Assembly: GCA_014193115.1 (NCBI GenBank)
Contig: BJHQ01000014.1
Location: forward strand, 62,001 to 126,000
DNA length: 64,000 bases
Source: Planctomycetota bacterium
Lineage (GTDB): Bacteria; Planctomycetota; UBA11346
Reading direction: 5' to 3'
Shown one piece after another: positions 50,061 to 58,618 of this stretch (position 1 is its first letter; each line of letters starts with the position of its first letter). Made by a program: the position numbers and the translations under genes. The notes under the pieces are model-generated. The model was not told the origin of the DNA. It did no database searches and saw nothing but the letters and a program-made list of their open reading frames with translations.

Positions 50061-50435
50061 ATGCGCCATCGCGTCGATCATCGTAAACTGGGCCGCACCT
50101 CCGAGCATCGCATCGCGCTGCTGCGCAACTTGGTGAGTTCCCTCCTTGAGCATGGCCGGGTGACCACCACCCTGGCCAAGGCCAAGGAAGCCCGGCGATA
50201 TGCTGAAAAGGCCATCACCCTGGGAAAGAAGGCCATCGCCGCAGCTGACGCAGCCGGCAAGCTGCATTATTCTCGTCAGGCGCTGTCGACCCTGAACAAC
50301 CGCGAAGCAGTGAAGCGCCTGATTGGCGAGGTCGCCGGCAAGTACACCGAGCGCAAGGGCGGTTACACCCGGATCTACCGCGCTGGCTATCGGCTCGGCG
50401 ACCACGCTGAAGTGGCGATCCTCGAACTGGTCTGA
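50061..50435 (+). CDS. rplQ: Ribosomal protein bL17
   Basis: A 124-residue bL17 at the tunnel exit. Motifs: MRHRVDHRKLGRTSEHRIALLRN and LTTxxA-like VTTTLAKAKEARRYAEKAI, ending GDHAEVAILELV. It is the last gene of the ribosomal run. No clear terminator was seen after it. Confidence 0.97.
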   Translation: MRHRVDHRKLGRTSEHRIALLRNLVSSLLEHGRVTTTLAKAKEARRYAEKAITLGKKAIAAADAAGKLHYSRQALSTLNNREAVKRLIGEVAGKYTERKGGYTRIYRAGYRLGDHAEVAILELV

Positions 50436-50466
50436 GGTTGTCGATTCATCCCGCCTCCCTGGTCGG

Positions 50467-51411
50467 ATGATCTGGACGGTCGCGATGACGCCGCCTCCAG
50501 GAAAGCAGCTCAAGCCCATCGGTGCACCTCCCCTGAGCGGAATTGCTGGCGGAGTTCGGTACTCCCTGGGCATGGTTGGCCTGGCTGTCTATCCGCCGGG
50601 GACGACGTTCGGCCCTCGCCAGCTCAGGGATTATGAATTCGTTTGGATCGAAGCCGGTGACGTGATCTGGCATCCCGATGGCGGCCAGGTTCCGGCTCCG
50701 GCTGGAACCCTGCTCCTGTGCCGTCCCGGGATGCGTGATGGATTCACGTGGGATCCCAGACATCCGACCCGCCATGGGTTCTTGCATTTCAGCATTTTGG
50801 AAGGGCAGGATCGTCTTCCACCGGTTGAGACCTGGCCGCTCAGCCGATCCTTGCCACCTGGCGATATATTCCGGCCGCTGCTTCATCATTTCCGCTGGCT
50901 GTGGCAATCCCGTCCGGACGGATGGGAAGGATTGGCAGCAAGCGCACTGCACCACGCACTCACAGCGTATTTTGCAGATGCCTTTGCCGGCGCTGATCCC
51001 TTGCCTCCGCCGCTGCATCCGCTGGTGGAACGGGTTGCCGTCGGAGTCGAAAAAACCTGGACGGGCGGACGTCCAGTGCCGCTGTCACTGGGCCATCTCG
51101 CTCAACTCGCCGGGGTGTCGCGAGCCCATCTGGCGCGGGTGTTCCGCCGGGAACTGGGGACCACCCCGGTAGCCGCTTTGCGCGAATTACGACTGTCCCG
51201 GGCGGCAAGCTTGCTGGCGCGGACCAATCTGCCGGTGCAGGCGGTGGCCGAAGCCACGGGTTTTGCCGATCCCTTCCATTTTACCCGGATGTTCACCACT
51301 CGTTTTGGCCAGTCTCCGAGAACCTTCCGCACCGCCTTGGCTGCCGGCGCCGACATGCCGCCGATCCGGATCGCCCGGGTCGCGGACCTTGCCCGACGGG
51401 TGTGGAGGTAA
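50467..51411 (+). CDS. AraC-family transcriptional regulator
   Basis: A 314-residue regulator. An N-terminal cupin-like sensing domain (about 1-180) includes GPRQLRDYEFVWIEAGD and a PAGTLLLCRPG segment. The C-terminal double helix-turn-helix (about 200-290) shows LSLGHLAQLAGVSRAHLARVFRRELG and VQAVAEATGFADPFHFTRMFTTRFGQSPR. The ATG at 50467 is one of two close starts (also 50485); a longer frame overlaps rplQ. The ligand is unknown. Direct repeats 30-65 bp past its stop may be its binding site for the next gene. Confidence 0.9.
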   Translation: MIWTVAMTPPPGKQLKPIGAPPLSGIAGGVRYSLGMVGLAVYPPGTTFGPRQLRDYEFVWIEAGDVIWHPDGGQVPAPAGTLLLCRPGMRDGFTWDPRHPTRHGFLHFSILEGQDRLPPVETWPLSRSLPPGDIFRPLLHHFRWLWQSRPDGWEGLAASALHHALTAYFADAFAGADPLPPPLHPLVERVAVGVEKTWTGGRPVPLSLGHLAQLAGVSRAHLARVFRRELGTTPVAALRELRLSRAASLLARTNLPVQAVAEATGFADPFHFTRMFTTRFGQSPRTFRTALAAGADMPPIRIARVADLARRVWR

Positions 51412-51442
51412 GCGGAGCGAAGGTTGGTATCGCTACCGGAAA

Positions 51443-51477
51443 CATTGGTGCATGCCGTCCGGATCATTGGTGCATGC
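51443..51477. promoter_or_regulatory. Tandem 13-bp direct repeats (candidate AraC operator)
   Basis: CATTGGTGCATGC occurs at 51443-51455 and again, identical, at 51465-51477. The period is 22 bp, two helical turns, which suits the paired HTH motifs of AraC proteins. An inverted GGTA..TACC (51425-51438) lies just before. The site sits between the AraC gene and the flippase-like gene. Confidence 0.55.
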
Positions 51478-51614
51478 AATTTTGCATTTGGGACGAGAAG
51501 ACCGAGCCTTCCACCGCTCGGCCATCAAGCTCCATCAGTTCACCTAGCTCGGTTATTTCGTCGAGCATACCTCCAGGATTTTTTCTAACGGCCCCGGCGT
51601 CATGCTTTTAGCTT

Positions 51615-51634
51615 GGGCACCCTGCCAGGTGCCC
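51615..51634 (+). promoter_or_regulatory. Hairpin covering the next gene's ribosome binding site
   Basis: GGGCACC (51615-51621) pairs with GGTGCCC (51628-51634) around a 6-base loop. The 3' arm contains AGGTG, the best ribosome binding site for the ATG at 51638, so folding could hide it. It could alternatively be a weak terminator. Confidence 0.4.
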
Positions 51635-51637
51635 TAT

Positions 51638-52633
51638 ATGCTCCACAAAGCAACCATGTTTTCTCCCTCTGGTCCGCGCGAGGCTGGTCGGAAGTCGTTT
51701 CTCTCCGTGTCGCCTCTTCATGTGCGTCTGGTCGCCGGGCTGGTGATCAGCGCAGGCAGCCTGTGGTTGCTGCTTTGTGGCTTGCCGGTGGCCGATTGGC
51801 TCGCTGTTCTTGCCCGGCTCCATCCAGCGTGGGTGCTGGCTGCGGTCCTGGCTGCTGTCGCTGCGGTTCTCGTCCGCGGGTGGCGATGGGGATGCCTGGT
51901 GCATGCCGCTGTACCGCGGATTGAGCCAGCCACCTGCCTCGGGCCGTACCTGGCTGGAAGCGCTGTGAACAATGTGCTTCCCGCCCGTGCCGGCGATGTG
52001 TGGCGGCTGATTGCAGTGCCTGGTGATCCTCGGCGCATCCTCGGGACCTTGGCGCTGGAACGCGGGCTGGATGTCGCAGGGGTACTCACCTTGGGCGCTC
52101 TCGGGGTGATGGTCCTCGGCTTGTCCTGGTGGCCTATCGCCATGAGCGTGGCCAGCATCGCGGTGTCTGGCCTGATCGTCACCCTGTGCATGGCCCATCG
52201 CTGGGCGACACCAATGCGGCGAAGGTCACGGCAGGCAGATCGGATCGGCGTGGTATGCGGTGTGGCTGCGCCGGCTTTGGCCGCGATGCGCGACGCCCGG
52301 CGGAAAGGACAGCTGAACAACGCCATCGCTCTCACCTGCCTTGCCTGGCTGATCGAAGCTGCTGTTTTCGCTTCATTGGCTGCGGGACTCGGCCTCGGCC
52401 TCGATCCAGCGGGAGCGGTCGTCACCTGTGCGGCGGCGACCCTGGCCACCATGATTCCGGCGGCGCCGGGGCATGTTGGGACCTTTCATCTTGGAGCTGC
52501 CGCCGGAGCTGACTTGGCCGGAGCGACCCTTGCCCAGGGTACCGCCCTGGCATTGGTGGCCCATGCCGTGTTGTGGGTCGCGACGACGGTCCTGGGCCTT
52601 GGCTGGCTGGTGCGATCAGCAGCACGGCGCTGA
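51638..52633 (+). CDS. Flippase-like integral membrane protein (UPF0104/MprF N-terminal type)
   Basis: A 331-residue membrane protein with about 8 hydrophobic segments. Conserved features of the lysylphosphatidylglycerol synthase transmembrane family (UPF0104, AglD-like) include RGWRWGCLV, YLAGSAVNNVLPARAGDVWR and AAPGHVGTFHLGA. Members flip or process lipid-linked molecules, but no catalytic domain is attached. Starts at 51602 and 51656 are also possible. 51638 is chosen for its AGGTG ribosome binding site. It is followed by the FKBP gene after 93 bp. Confidence 0.8.
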   Translation: MLHKATMFSPSGPREAGRKSFLSVSPLHVRLVAGLVISAGSLWLLLCGLPVADWLAVLARLHPAWVLAAVLAAVAAVLVRGWRWGCLVHAAVPRIEPATCLGPYLAGSAVNNVLPARAGDVWRLIAVPGDPRRILGTLALERGLDVAGVLTLGALGVMVLGLSWWPIAMSVASIAVSGLIVTLCMAHRWATPMRRRSRQADRIGVVCGVAAPALAAMRDARRKGQLNNAIALTCLAWLIEAAVFASLAAGLGLGLDPAGAVVTCAAATLATMIPAAPGHVGTFHLGAAAGADLAGATLAQGTALALVAHAVLWVATTVLGLGWLVRSAARR

Positions 52634-52726
52634 TCGGCTGGGCAGCGCGGCAATCCTTGCGCTGAACCCCGCACCAGGATCATGGAATGACCACCCCATG
52701 CGGCTCCGCCGCCCAGAGGTCCGCTC

Positions 52727-53104
52727 ATGGATGCCCAACGTGCCCACCTGGTGAAGAATGCCTTGGTCGATGGCGTGACCATGACCGGCAGCGGCTTGCA
52801 GATCCGCCACCTCAAGCAGGGGACCGGCAAAAAACCCGGCCCGCGCAGCACGGTCACCGTCCATTACACCGGCAAGCTGATCGACGGGAGAACCTTCGAT
52901 TCGTCGTCCGGCGGAGACCCGATCAGTTTTGGACTGCATCAGGTGATTCCCGGCTGGACCGAAGGCCTGCAATTGATTGCGGTGGGGGGCCAAGCCGAGC
53001 TCACCATTCCGTCCGATCTCGCCTATGGCCCGCGCGGTGCGCCGCCGGATATCCCTGGCGGAGCAACTCTGATCTTCATCGTTGAATTGCTGGCGGTTCG
53101 CTGA
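52727..53104 (+). CDS. FKBP-type peptidyl-prolyl isomerase
   Basis: A 125-residue cytoplasmic FKBP. The domain spans about residues 22-124: GLQIRHLKQGTGKKPGPRS, VHYTGKLIDGRTFDSS, FGLHQVIPGWTEGLQ, LAYGPRGAPPDIPGGATLIF. The active-site Tyr, Phe, Asp and Trp are in place. No signal peptide is evident. It catalyses cis-trans isomerisation of X-Pro bonds. It converges with the TsaE-GT gene. Confidence 0.92.
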   Translation: MDAQRAHLVKNALVDGVTMTGSGLQIRHLKQGTGKKPGPRSTVTVHYTGKLIDGRTFDSSSGGDPISFGLHQVIPGWTEGLQLIAVGGQAELTIPSDLAYGPRGAPPDIPGGATLIFIVELLAVR

Positions 53105-53144
53105 TCCGCAGCGCCACTTCGGGCAGCGCCGCCGCGGGCGAGAG

Positions 53145-55595
53145 TCAGCCCGCGTCCTTGCCGGTGCCGTCCAGCCCATGGACGGTTTTCTCCCAGTAGT
53201 GCGGTTTGACCAGCAATTGCCACAGGCCTTTCCAAGCGCCGATGGCGATCAGCCACCAGTACAACGGCGTCAGCAGAGACGCGCCGATCAGTCCGCGCTG
53301 GCCGACGCGACGGCCCCAGATGACCGCGACTGCCACGAACGCCAGGTTCCCCATGAACAGGCAGGCGGCGGCAGCGGCGAAAACCATGGATAACGTGGAC
53401 AGCACCGGATTTTCGGCATGGCCGGAGTACACCAGTGGCCAGCTGAGGCGTTCCGCCAGCAGCTGGTGATCCAGATATTCATCCACCACCAGGAGGTCAT
53501 AGAGCGAGATGCCGTGGGCGAAATCCCAGGCCAGGAGACCGGCGTAGGTCCCGGTGATCAACCACAGGATCAGGTTGAGCGCAGCCAGCACCGAGACGCA
53601 GAAGACCGATGAGAAGAACCCCAACGCCGCCCAGGGACCAAGTCTCCACAAGAGCCAGACGGGGCGACGGCTCCACACCAGGTGGGTGATGGCATAGCCT
53701 TTCAGCCAACGGCTGCGCTGGCGGATCCAGTTGCCGACATGACTGTTGGCTTCCTCCCAGGTGACGCTGTCGAGCATCGCGGTGCGCTTGCCGGCGATGT
53801 GCAGGCGGACGCCGAGGTCGCAGTCCTCGGTGACATTGAACGGATCCCAGCCGCCGAGGGCGCGCAGCGCATCGGTGCGGAAATGGTTGCTGGTGCCGCC
53901 AAGCGGGATCGGCACACCCAGACGCACCAGCCCCGCCAGATAGCGGCCGAACCAGACATTGTATTCCACCGCGAACCAGCGGGTGAGCAGATTCTGCCGG
54001 TGGTTGTGGTAGGCGAGGTGGGCCTGGAGGCAGACCACGCGGTCGCCGCCTTTGCGCTGGTCGAGCTGACGGAAAGTAAGCACTGCTTTTTTCAGCTGAT
54101 CCGGATCCGGGCGGTCCTCGGCATCGAAAATGACCAGGAACTCGCCGGTCGCACGTTCCAGTCCGTGGTTGCAGGCCCGCGGCTTGGTCTTGGGCTGGGC
54201 AGGCGGCACGACCACGATCGCGGCCCACGGAGGAACGCCGGCGGTCTGCAAGGCGGCAAGGGTTTCCGGGTCGTCGGCTTCGAGCAGGAATTGCACATCA
54301 AGCTGGCTGCGTGGATAGTCGAGTTTTTCCAGGCTGACCAGGATGTTGCGGGCGACATTGCGCTCGCGGTAGAGCGGCACCAGCACCGTGAACCGCGGCC
54401 AACCGCCGGGCGGCTCGGCCAGCGAGCCTTGCCCGAAGCCACGTCCGCCGCCCATCGCCACCGCCAGCAAGCGGAACAGGATGGCCACGGTGTAAATCAC
54501 GCAGATCGCACCGGCGACCACGCCCAGGCAGATCAGCCAATCGAAGAAGAGCAGATAGACCACCGCCAGCACTGCGGCCGCATACCAGGGTTCCTGGCCG
54601 GCCGGTGCGGTGCTGCGGTGGATGAAGGCTCCGATCGACGACGCCACCATCGCTCCGCCGATCAGCCCGAGCAGCGCTCCGCTCAGATTGCCGAAATGGA
54701 TATGCAGGAATCCGACCAGCGGATCATGGGCCGCAGTCAGCGGCAACGGTGGTCCAGCGAGGTGGGAGCCGATCGCCGCGCCGATCCCGCCGAACACCAC
54801 GCCCAGCAGCAGCCAGGGCCACGAGAAAGTGCGCCAGGCGCAGGTCGGCCGATGCAGCTCAAGGTAACGCCGAACCAAGGGATCCGCGCCGTCCACGGCG
54901 TCGATCCGGGTGACTGCATGGACGGCCGGCGGAGTCGGCTGAGGATCCGTCATCTGAGCGATCGGCGATGGTTCTGCGAGGAGCTGAACTGACGAGGCGA
55001 CACCACCAACGTCGGTAGATTCGGCATTCGACGGTCCTGGAACTGACTCAACCCGGCTGGACATGGCGATGGTACGGACGTCACCGGCTTCGGTTGCCGA
55101 CCGTTGCTGACGGTCAAACCAGGATGGCGGCGGAACGATCGTCGCGATGCGCCCGCCACTGGCCTGGTCATGCGCCAGGCCGATCCGCCAGGTGCGTCCG
55201 CCGGGCAGGGCCGGCAGCACCCGTTCCGCCCATTCGACCGCCGCGATGCCCTCGCCTAGCGCCTCAGAAAAACCCAGGGCGTCCAAATCACCCGGCCCGC
55301 CAAGACGCCAGGCGTCGACATGGACCACCGTCCATCGCGTCGTGGCATAGGTGTGGAGCAGGGTATAGGACGGGCTGGAAACCTGATCGCCATCACCGCC
55401 CAAAGCGACGATCAGCGCGCGCACCAGGGTCGTCTTGCCCGAGCCAAGCTGGCCATCGATGGCCAGCACCTCGCCCGGCCCAACGGCTGCGGCCAGGCTT
55501 TCGGCGAGGTTCCGGGTGGCGTCGAGATCCGCGAGATGGATCGGCGAGGCAGGCAGTTCGGAGTGGATTGGCGAAGCTCGAGCGGGCGCGGTCAC
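53145..55595 (-). CDS. TsaE domain fused to a GT2 membrane glycosyltransferase
   Basis: A continuous 816-residue frame with two unrelated parts. Residues about 20-150 are a TsaE-like P-loop ATPase (GQLGSGKTTLVRAL at 49-62, SPSYTLLHTY at 74-83, VHVDAWRL at 91-98, EWAERV at 121-126); TsaE helps make tRNA t6A. A Pro/Ser-rich linker (160-240) follows. Residues about 255-800 are a processive-type GT2, with paired helices, FTVLVPLYRER, EADDPET (439-445), FDAEDRPDP (490-498), TEDCDL (589-594), QRSRWLKG (626-633) and further transmembrane helices. Internal ATGs at 55064 and 54953 could start a separate transferase. No stop or frameshift is visible between them. Confidence 0.8.
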   Translation of the reverse strand: MTAPARASPIHSELPASPIHLADLDATRNLAESLAAAVGPGEVLAIDGQLGSGKTTLVRALIVALGGDGDQVSSPSYTLLHTYATTRWTVVHVDAWRLGGPGDLDALGFSEALGEGIAAVEWAERVLPALPGGRTWRIGLAHDQASGGRIATIVPPPSWFDRQQRSATEAGDVRTIAMSSRVESVPGPSNAESTDVGGVASSVQLLAEPSPIAQMTDPQPTPPAVHAVTRIDAVDGADPLVRRYLELHRPTCAWRTFSWPWLLLGVVFGGIGAAIGSHLAGPPLPLTAAHDPLVGFLHIHFGNLSGALLGLIGGAMVASSIGAFIHRSTAPAGQEPWYAAAVLAVVYLLFFDWLICLGVVAGAICVIYTVAILFRLLAVAMGGGRGFGQGSLAEPPGGWPRFTVLVPLYRERNVARNILVSLEKLDYPRSQLDVQFLLEADDPETLAALQTAGVPPWAAIVVVPPAQPKTKPRACNHGLERATGEFLVIFDAEDRPDPDQLKKAVLTFRQLDQRKGGDRVVCLQAHLAYHNHRQNLLTRWFAVEYNVWFGRYLAGLVRLGVPIPLGGTSNHFRTDALRALGGWDPFNVTEDCDLGVRLHIAGKRTAMLDSVTWEEANSHVGNWIRQRSRWLKGYAITHLVWSRRPVWLLWRLGPWAALGFFSSVFCVSVLAALNLILWLITGTYAGLLAWDFAHGISLYDLLVVDEYLDHQLLAERLSWPLVYSGHAENPVLSTLSMVFAAAAACLFMGNLAFVAVAVIWGRRVGQRGLIGASLLTPLYWWLIAIGAWKGLWQLLVKPHYWEKTVHGLDGTGKDAG

Positions 55596-55647
55596 AGCCG
55601 ACAGTCTACATCCGATTCGACCGCCTGCCTGGCGGTGGTGTGCCTGT

Positions 55648-56256
55648 TCACAACCGGATGCCCAGCACCAGGCGCACGGTCAACGGCCTGGCCTCGGCAG
55701 TAGCGGTGGTGAAGCCGGGCGGGGTGTATTCGAGCCGGATGGATTCGTACCCGATCGACAATCCTGCTTGGAATCCATTGGAGAACGTGTGCAACCAGGT
55801 GGCTTCCATCAGCCATTGGCGATAGCGGTCGTCCTTGGCGCCTTTGGCAATCTTGCCGCGTTCGTCGCCGAAGCCGACGCCATAGCCGCCGACCACCTCC
55901 AGCTGATCGCTGTGATCCCAGTCCAGGGCCAGGCCGCCGAGGATCTGACCGCCCATCACGTCGACATCGACGGCGCCAGGACCGCCATTGCCGTCCTTGA
56001 GTTTCGCGGGCAGGCGCATCGCCACCAGGCGCGGGCCGATCACCAGTCCGCCGGCGCAGCCGACGCTGCTGTCATAGCTGAGGTCGCCGCACAGCAGGCC
56101 CACGCCATAGGCCTGTCCGCCACCAGTAGTCCAGCCGCCATAAGCGCGCAGATCAGCAAAGAACAGGTCCCGACGGTCGCTCCGCCAGCCGTCGGCCGCG
56201 CCGGCCAGACCGGTTGAAGCGATCATCAGGACGGCCAGGGAAACGCAGCGCAGCAT
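55648..56256 (-). CDS. Secreted, possibly outer-membrane beta-barrel protein
   Basis: A 202-residue protein. A clear signal peptide (MLRCVSLAVLMIASTGLAGA, cleavage after AGA or AADG) is followed by alternating Gly/aromatic-rich strands (YGGWTTGGGQAYGVGLL, VVGGYGVGFGDE, WLHTFSNGFQAGLSIGYES). The last strand LTVRLVLGIRL ends with an aliphatic/charged pair as outer-membrane barrels do. No family recognised. A conserved hypothetical is the safest label. It is 30 bp downstream of the 558-residue protein gene on the same strand. Confidence 0.65.
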   Translation of the reverse strand: MLRCVSLAVLMIASTGLAGAADGWRSDRRDLFFADLRAYGGWTTGGGQAYGVGLLCGDLSYDSSVGCAGGLVIGPRLVAMRLPAKLKDGNGGPGAVDVDVMGGQILGGLALDWDHSDQLEVVGGYGVGFGDERGKIAKGAKDDRYRQWLMEATWLHTFSNGFQAGLSIGYESIRLEYTPPGFTTATAEARPLTVRLVLGIRL

Positions 56257-56286
56257 CGTGATGATGGTCGCCCTTCCTCGGCCACC

Positions 56287-57963
56287 TCAAGGGCGCGGCG
56301 GCGGCGGATCGCGGATGAACAGCCACCCGACCAGCACACCGCACCAAGCGCCCAGACCAGCGAGCAAAACGATCCAGGCGAGGTAGGCGCCGCCGACCAG
56401 GCGTTCTCCCGGTCGCGGCTGGGACCAGTCGTTGGCGTGGCCGCGGTCCTGATCGATCACGACATCATCCGCAAAGCCTGGAGCCGTCGCCCAGCCCGGC
56501 GCGGTGTGAAGCGAGCGGATGCTCGCGGATTCGGGACGTTCACCAGCGGCCAGCAAGGCCGACTCGCGTCGGTGGAGCTCGGCCTGCATTTGGCGGCCTT
56601 CCGTCAACGCGATCCGGCACAGGTCGCGTTCCGCCGCCAGCCAGGCCGCGGCACCGCGCTGATTGATGGAATCCGCCAAAGCCCGTTGCCGGGCCTGGCA
56701 ATGGGAGACCAGCCAAGCCCGGTCGTCGTAATTCGGGGAAAAGCGATCGACCAGCTCCACCGCCCGTTCATAGGCATGGACCGCCAACCGGCGCTGGCCG
56801 ATGCGTTCCAGCACCCCACCCAGCGCCAAAGCGAAATGTGGGTTGGCGCCGCCGCCATGCATCCACATGCCGAGGATGCCGAGCACGGGCTCATCGAAAG
56901 GAACGTGACCATCAGCGAGCCGACCGTCTTCGCTCCAGCGTGGCTCGGAGCCGTCTGGTCCGACCGGTCGGATCAATCGCCTGATCGCCAGGCGCATGGC
57001 GTCGTTCCCAGGGCGATCGAGGAAAGGCAGTCCACCTTCGACCGGATTGCTCGCCAGCAACACCAGAAGCGACTCGACCATCTTGCCATCGGCATAGGCG
57101 TGCACTGCTCCTTGGATCAGTGCGGTCGTTCCGATGGGGATGTTTGCGAGCGGCTGACCGATCAGGTCGCGCTGACGGAGCAGCGTCGAATTTCGAGCAA
57201 CCTGCTGAAGGTGCACCGCCGTGGTCAACTGCCAGGTTTCGCGCCCGAAGTGGGCCACCGGGTTGATTGCCATGGCGGAGCGCAGATGCGCCAGTCCTTC
57301 ATCCACACCGGCGCCGGCCTCGGCGTCGCCGCGCAGAAAACTGGGCAGATGGCGATGAAGGAGCGCCGTGGCCAGGTTCGCCTTGGCAGAATACCAGTGG
57401 CCAGCCACCTCATTGAGCACTGGCCGCTGTCGGAATCGATCCAGTTCAACGGTATCTAGCAGCATCTGTTCTGACCTGACCGCGACCACTGGCGCAGGCA
57501 CCGGGCCGCGGCGGGGCAGCAGTTCGAGCTTGCGCCGCATCACCGCCACCGCGTCGTCATCCCGGCCCGCATGCATCAGGCCCACTGCCAGATCGTCGCA
57601 GGCATCCAACCAGGCATCGCTGGGCGCCTCGCCGGCCGCCAGGCGCTCAGCCGCGGCATCGATCAGGTTCCGTGCTTCCGTGTTGCGCGCCTCGTACCAG
57701 GCCTCGCCGTGCCGCGGGAAATGCTCGTGAAGCACGTCTTCGACCATCGCGAGTCGCAGCGCGGTGCCTCCCGGATACTTCGCCAGACGCCACGGTGCCG
57801 GATAGCGCTTGAGCTGCGCGGGCAGGCTGGTTGCGGTGAAGGACTCGTGCCACCAGGCATCCCACCAGCCATCGGGCTTGAATCGGGAAGAACTCGGGGT
57901 GACGAAAATGCTCAGAGCCACCCCGAACAGCAGGCCGAGCACGGTCGCCCGCATCCGGTTCAT
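56287..57963 (-). CDS. Two-helix membrane protein with repeat-like core
   Basis: A 558-residue protein of unknown function. From the ATG at 57963 it has an N-terminal hydrophobic segment (about 5-20), a long mostly helical region with TPR-like spacing (such as AWLDACDDLAVGLMHAGRDD and RLAVHAYERAVELVDRFSP), and a second hydrophobic helix near the C-terminus (LAWIVLLAGLGAWCGVLVGW) followed by a Pro-rich tail. AGGGA precedes this ATG by 9 bases; ATGs at 57984 and 58020 extend it. Likely periplasmic core between two anchors. It shares orientation with the barrel-like gene. Confidence 0.6.
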   Translation of the reverse strand: MNRMRATVLGLLFGVALSIFVTPSSSRFKPDGWWDAWWHESFTATSLPAQLKRYPAPWRLAKYPGGTALRLAMVEDVLHEHFPRHGEAWYEARNTEARNLIDAAAERLAAGEAPSDAWLDACDDLAVGLMHAGRDDDAVAVMRRKLELLPRRGPVPAPVVAVRSEQMLLDTVELDRFRQRPVLNEVAGHWYSAKANLATALLHRHLPSFLRGDAEAGAGVDEGLAHLRSAMAINPVAHFGRETWQLTTAVHLQQVARNSTLLRQRDLIGQPLANIPIGTTALIQGAVHAYADGKMVESLLVLLASNPVEGGLPFLDRPGNDAMRLAIRRLIRPVGPDGSEPRWSEDGRLADGHVPFDEPVLGILGMWMHGGGANPHFALALGGVLERIGQRRLAVHAYERAVELVDRFSPNYDDRAWLVSHCQARQRALADSINQRGAAAWLAAERDLCRIALTEGRQMQAELHRRESALLAAGERPESASIRSLHTAPGWATAPGFADDVVIDQDRGHANDWSQPRPGERLVGGAYLAWIVLLAGLGAWCGVLVGWLFIRDPPPPRP

Positions 57964-58117
57964 CGGACCGGTCCCTGTTTTCATCGTTGGCTTCCCGGCG
58001 GGCCACCCGTCCTGGGTCATTGCTTGTTTTCCATGAAAACACCTGGGCGGATCGGATTCACCGATCCACCACCGCCCAGACGGGAATCCCCCGTTCGCTG
58101 CGTTCGATCCAGCGGCA

Positions 58118-58333
58118 TCAGCCGCGCCGCCGAGAAAAGAATATCGCGGAACCGATCAGCACCACGCCCGCTCCCAAGATCACGAATCCGCCGGCCGGAG
58201 TCCGCCCGGTGGCCGGCGGAGCCTTTTCGACGGCTCCCGGAACATCGCGGTAGCGGTCGCGGAACTCCTGTTCAGCGAGTCGGACCTCCTGATCATTGAG
58301 GCAGGCGAAGAACACCAGGGTTTCGACCAACAT
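58118..58333 (-). CDS. Small C-terminally anchored membrane protein
   Basis: A 71-residue protein. The C-terminal half is a single hydrophobic helix (FVILGAGVVLIGSAIFF) followed by SRRRG, a tail-anchor or sorting-signal arrangement without LPXTG or PEP-CTERM. The N-terminal half is charged with one Cys. It lies 155 bp upstream of the 558-residue gene on the same strand. It is called because the hydrophobicity pattern is coherent, but codon evidence is limited. Confidence 0.45.
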   Translation of the reverse strand: MLVETLVFFACLNDQEVRLAEQEFRDRYRDVPGAVEKAPPATGRTPAGGFVILGAGVVLIGSAIFFSRRRG

Positions 58334-58412
58334 GCGTAGAGCCTAGCACGGTGAAGCAGCATGGCGAGACGGTACCGACCGCGCCTGGACTGGGTTGGGC
58401 TGGCTGGGCTGG

Positions 58413-58558
58413 GAGCGCCGAGCGCCAGCTCGGCTGGGCTGGACTGGACTGGGCTGGGCTGGGCTTCGAGCGCCGAGCGCCAGCTCGGCTGGAGTCGACT
58501 TGCGTCCGTGCAACCGCGTGTTCGGTCTTTGGTTTTGCCGAGCTGGCGCTCGGCGCTC
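58413..58558. repeat. 25-bp direct and inverted repeats upstream of gcvP
   Basis: GAGCGCCGAGCGCCAGCTCGGC plus TGG occurs at 58413-58437 and 58468-58492 in direct orientation with a 55-bp period, and the 22-bp core occurs inverted at 58537-58558. Each copy contains its own hairpin GCCGAGC/GCTCGGC with a 4-base loop. The stretches between are runs of GGCTGG and GGACTGG. The patch fills most of the 285 bp between the small membrane protein and gcvP; no gene is supported in it. Confidence 0.85.
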
Positions 58559-58618
58559 CCAGGGTCGACCAGGACGACCGCTTCACGTCGGCTTCCCAGC
58601 TCCACGATCCCGCCCCCC

